A stretch of DNA of 48,598 bases from Caulobacter sp. (GTDB lineage: Bacteria > Pseudomonadota > Alphaproteobacteria > Caulobacterales > Caulobacteraceae), in NCBI GenBank assembly GCA_017744495.1, contig JAGIBE010000022.1:1-48598 (forward strand), in the 5' to 3' direction. The translations under genes and the position numbers were made by a program. Under the pieces are notes generated by a model, which worked only from the letters and a program-made list of their open reading frames with translations, was not told the DNA's origin and made no database searches. Below, piece by piece: positions 46,931-48,598 of the stretch (position 1 is its first letter; each line of letters begins with the position of its first letter).

Positions 46931-48598
46931 ATGTCCGACGCCGCCGACAACCGCGACCCCATCGACCCGACGCCGCCCGTGGCCGAGACCCCGGACGTGG
47001 CCACCGAGGGGCCGGCCGTGGCCGAGGTCCTGGAAGCGGCGACGCCCAAGCGCAAGCCGCGCACGCGGAAGGCCAAGCCGAAGGTCGTCGTCGAGCCGGT
47101 CGAGGCTGAAGCTGTCGAAGCGCCTGAGGTCGTGACCGTCGAGGCGCCTCCGGAACCGCAGGAAGTGGCCGTCGAAGCGCCGGCCGAAACGGTTGAGCCT
47201 GAGGTCGTCGAAACGCCCGCGCTTGAAACGCCCGAACCTGAAGCCGCCGAACCGCCGCCTCCGCCGCCGGCCAAACCGCCGATCTGGAAGCGTCGTCCCT
47301 GGCAGATCGGCGCGGCCGCCACGGTGTTGGTGGTGATTGCCTTCATCGTCTCGCTGCTGTGGTCGTTGCCGCTGGGGCGCGCCCTGGAGCCCCTGGCCAA
47401 TCCGACCCTGGTGATCGTCGCCTCGGACGGCTCGCCGATCGCCCGCCGCGGTTCGTACAAGGAAGCCCCGGTCGAGGTCGCCAAGCTGCCGGCCTATGTG
47501 CCGGGCGCGTTCATCGCCATCGAGGATCGGCGCTTCTACAAGCACATGGGCGTCGACCCGAAGGCGATCCTGCGGGCCGTGGGCGCCAACGCCAAGGCGG
47601 GCGGAGTGTCCGAGGGCGGCTCGACCATCACCCAGCAGCTGGCCAAGAACGCCTTCCTGTCCAACAAGCGCACATTCCGTCGGAAGATCCAGGAGGTGCT
47701 GATCGCCCTCTATCTGGACGCCCGTCTGTCCAAGGACGAAATCCTGTCGCGCTACCTATCGTCGGTCTATTTCGGCGACGGCACCTTCGGCCTGGGCGCG
47801 GCGTCGCGGCACTACTTCGACAAGACGCCCGAACAGCTGACCGTCGGAGAGGCGGCCATGCTCGCCGGTCTGGTCAAGGCGCCGTCGCGCTGGGCCCCCA
47901 CCGAGAACTTCGAGGGCGCCAAGACGAGGATGAAGGTCGTGCTGGGCGCCATGGTCGACACCGGCGTGATCACCCAGGCCCAGGCCGACCGCGCCGAGCG
48001 CCAGGTTCATGTCCAGGCCGGCCGTCCCAAGCTGCCCACCGGGTCTTACTTCGCCGACTGGGTGTTCCCGCAAGCCAAGGCGGTGTTCGAGAACACCTAC
48101 GGCGAGACCGTGGTCCGCACCACGCTGGACCCGCGCCTCCAGGCCCAGGCCGAGAAGATCCTGAACGACTTCATCGCTCGCGACGGCAAGGTGCTGAACG
48201 TCACCCAGGGGGCGATCGTCGCCATGCGCACTGATGGGCGGATCGTCGCCATGGTCGGCGGCCGCGACTACAAGGTCAGCCAGTTCAATCGCGCCGACGC
48301 CGAACGCCCGCCGGGCTCGGCCTTCAAGCTGTTCGTCTATCTGGCGGCTATCCGCCAGGGCATGACCCCGACCACGCCGATCCTCGACGCTCCGGTCGAG
48401 GTCAGCGGGTGGACGCCCAAGAACCACGAGGGCAAGTACGCCGGGCGCGAGGTGCCGCTGATCACCGCCTTCGCCGCCTCGTCCAATGTGGCGGCCGTGC
48501 GCCTGGCTCACGACATCGGCCGAGACCCCATCGTCAAGACGGCGCGCGACCTGGGCATCACCGATCCGATCCCCAACGATCTGACCCTGGCCCTGGGC
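46931..48598 (+). CDS. Class A penicillin-binding protein (PBP1a-like), 3' end outside window
   Basis: A bifunctional peptidoglycan glycosyltransferase/transpeptidase; 556 codons are seen and the frame runs off the window. Residues 1-120 are a cytoplasmic Pro/Glu/Val-rich, probably disordered tail with a basic patch (PKRKPRTRKAKPK). A membrane helix lies at about 124-146. The GT51 domain has FIAIEDRRFYKHMGVDPKA (catalytic Glu198) and EGGSTITQQLAKNAFL. The transpeptidase domain starts around 380 and has the S-x-x-K motif in PPGSAFKLF (Ser463). The later KTG motif is cut off. Such proteins build septal or side-wall murein in the periplasm. The ribosome site is weak. Confidence 0.92.
   Translation, partial: MSDAADNRDPIDPTPPVAETPDVATEGPAVAEVLEAATPKRKPRTRKAKPKVVVEPVEAEAVEAPEVVTVEAPPEPQEVAVEAPAETVEPEVVETPALETPEPEAAEPPPPPPAKPPIWKRRPWQIGAAATVLVVIAFIVSLLWSLPLGRALEPLANPTLVIVASDGSPIARRGSYKEAPVEVAKLPAYVPGAFIAIEDRRFYKHMGVDPKAILRAVGANAKAGGVSEGGSTITQQLAKNAFLSNKRTFRRKIQEVLIALYLDARLSKDEILSRYLSSVYFGDGTFGLGAASRHYFDKTPEQLTVGEAAMLAGLVKAPSRWAPTENFEGAKTRMKVVLGAMVDTGVITQAQADRAERQVHVQAGRPKLPTGSYFADWVFPQAKAVFENTYGETVVRTTLDPRLQAQAEKILNDFIARDGKVLNVTQGAIVAMRTDGRIVAMVGGRDYKVSQFNRADAERPPGSAFKLFVYLAAIRQGMTPTTPILDAPVEVSGWTPKNHEGKYAGREVPLITAFAASSNVAAVRLAHDIGRDPIVKTARDLGITDPIPNDLTLALG

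Noticed and set aside
1..48598. CRISPR array, insertion sequence, prophage or toxin-antitoxin system
   Set aside because: No regularly spaced direct repeats, transposase or integrase motifs, phage structural genes or recognisable toxin pairs were seen. The repeats present are isolated palindromes.

Overview
The window is an ordinary stretch of high-GC bacterial chromosome with dense genes, many TTG/GTG starts, and strong G/C preference at codon third positions. I infer a Caulobacter-type alphaproteobacterium (Caulobacteraceae). The grounds are TonB-dependent receptors beside nutrient genes, a GluQ/Coq7/MocA gene complement of alphaproteobacterial type, and several palindromic intergenic repeat families of the kind common in this clade. 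There is no prophage, transposase, CRISPR array or obvious island. The window opens inside pnp and closes inside a class A penicillin-binding protein gene.

Layout. Positions 1-3430 hold the pnp end, small hypothetical genes, a secreted RNase T2 and a LysE-type exporter. Positions 3583-6956 are an iron-uptake unit: a Fur-like box, a catecholate-siderophore TonB receptor and a PiuC-type Fe(II) dioxygenase. Positions 7045-11480 carry a multi-PAS hybrid histidine kinase and an MHS-type MFS transporter with a large periplasmic insertion. Positions 11612-20856 are a molybdenum-enzyme neighbourhood: a siroheme-synthase-like gene, iorAB (2Fe-2S and molybdopterin subunits), a mocA-like cytidylyltransferase and moaA-moaD-moaE-moaB-moaC. 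A membrane-anchored LuxR-type regulator and small unknown proteins sit in the middle of it.

Positions 21347-22604 have no convincing gene; they are packed with palindromic repeats and a possible structured RNA. Positions 22605-28179 hold an S33-type hydrolase and an acyltransferase that diverge from a 31-bp palindrome, a membrane protein with its winged-helix regulator, gluQ, and a TetR gene that diverges from a 36-residue membrane peptide across a 30-bp palindromic operator. Positions 28426-40026 are housekeeping and hypothetical genes: a Gre-like factor, an HNH nuclease, an M1 peptidase, the VTT (YqaA-like)-dsbB-coq7 operon, a His-rich membrane protein, MarR, an N-terminal-nucleophile P1 peptidase, tRNA-Leu(CAA) and an ATP-dependent DNA ligase.

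Positions 40088-46771 form a pectin/rhamnogalacturonan-oligosaccharide module: DUF4861, a GntR regulator, GH105, kduI and a divergent TonB receptor, with repeated operator-like motifs in the shared promoter.

The most unusual points are these: a frame-switching/overprinted LuxR locus at 15498-16205; five intergenic palindrome families, four represented by two copies and several showing compensatory base changes between the copies; the TetR-controlled micro-protein; three convergent gene pairs whose stop codons share one CTAG; and the unexplained structured region near 22.0-22.25 kb.
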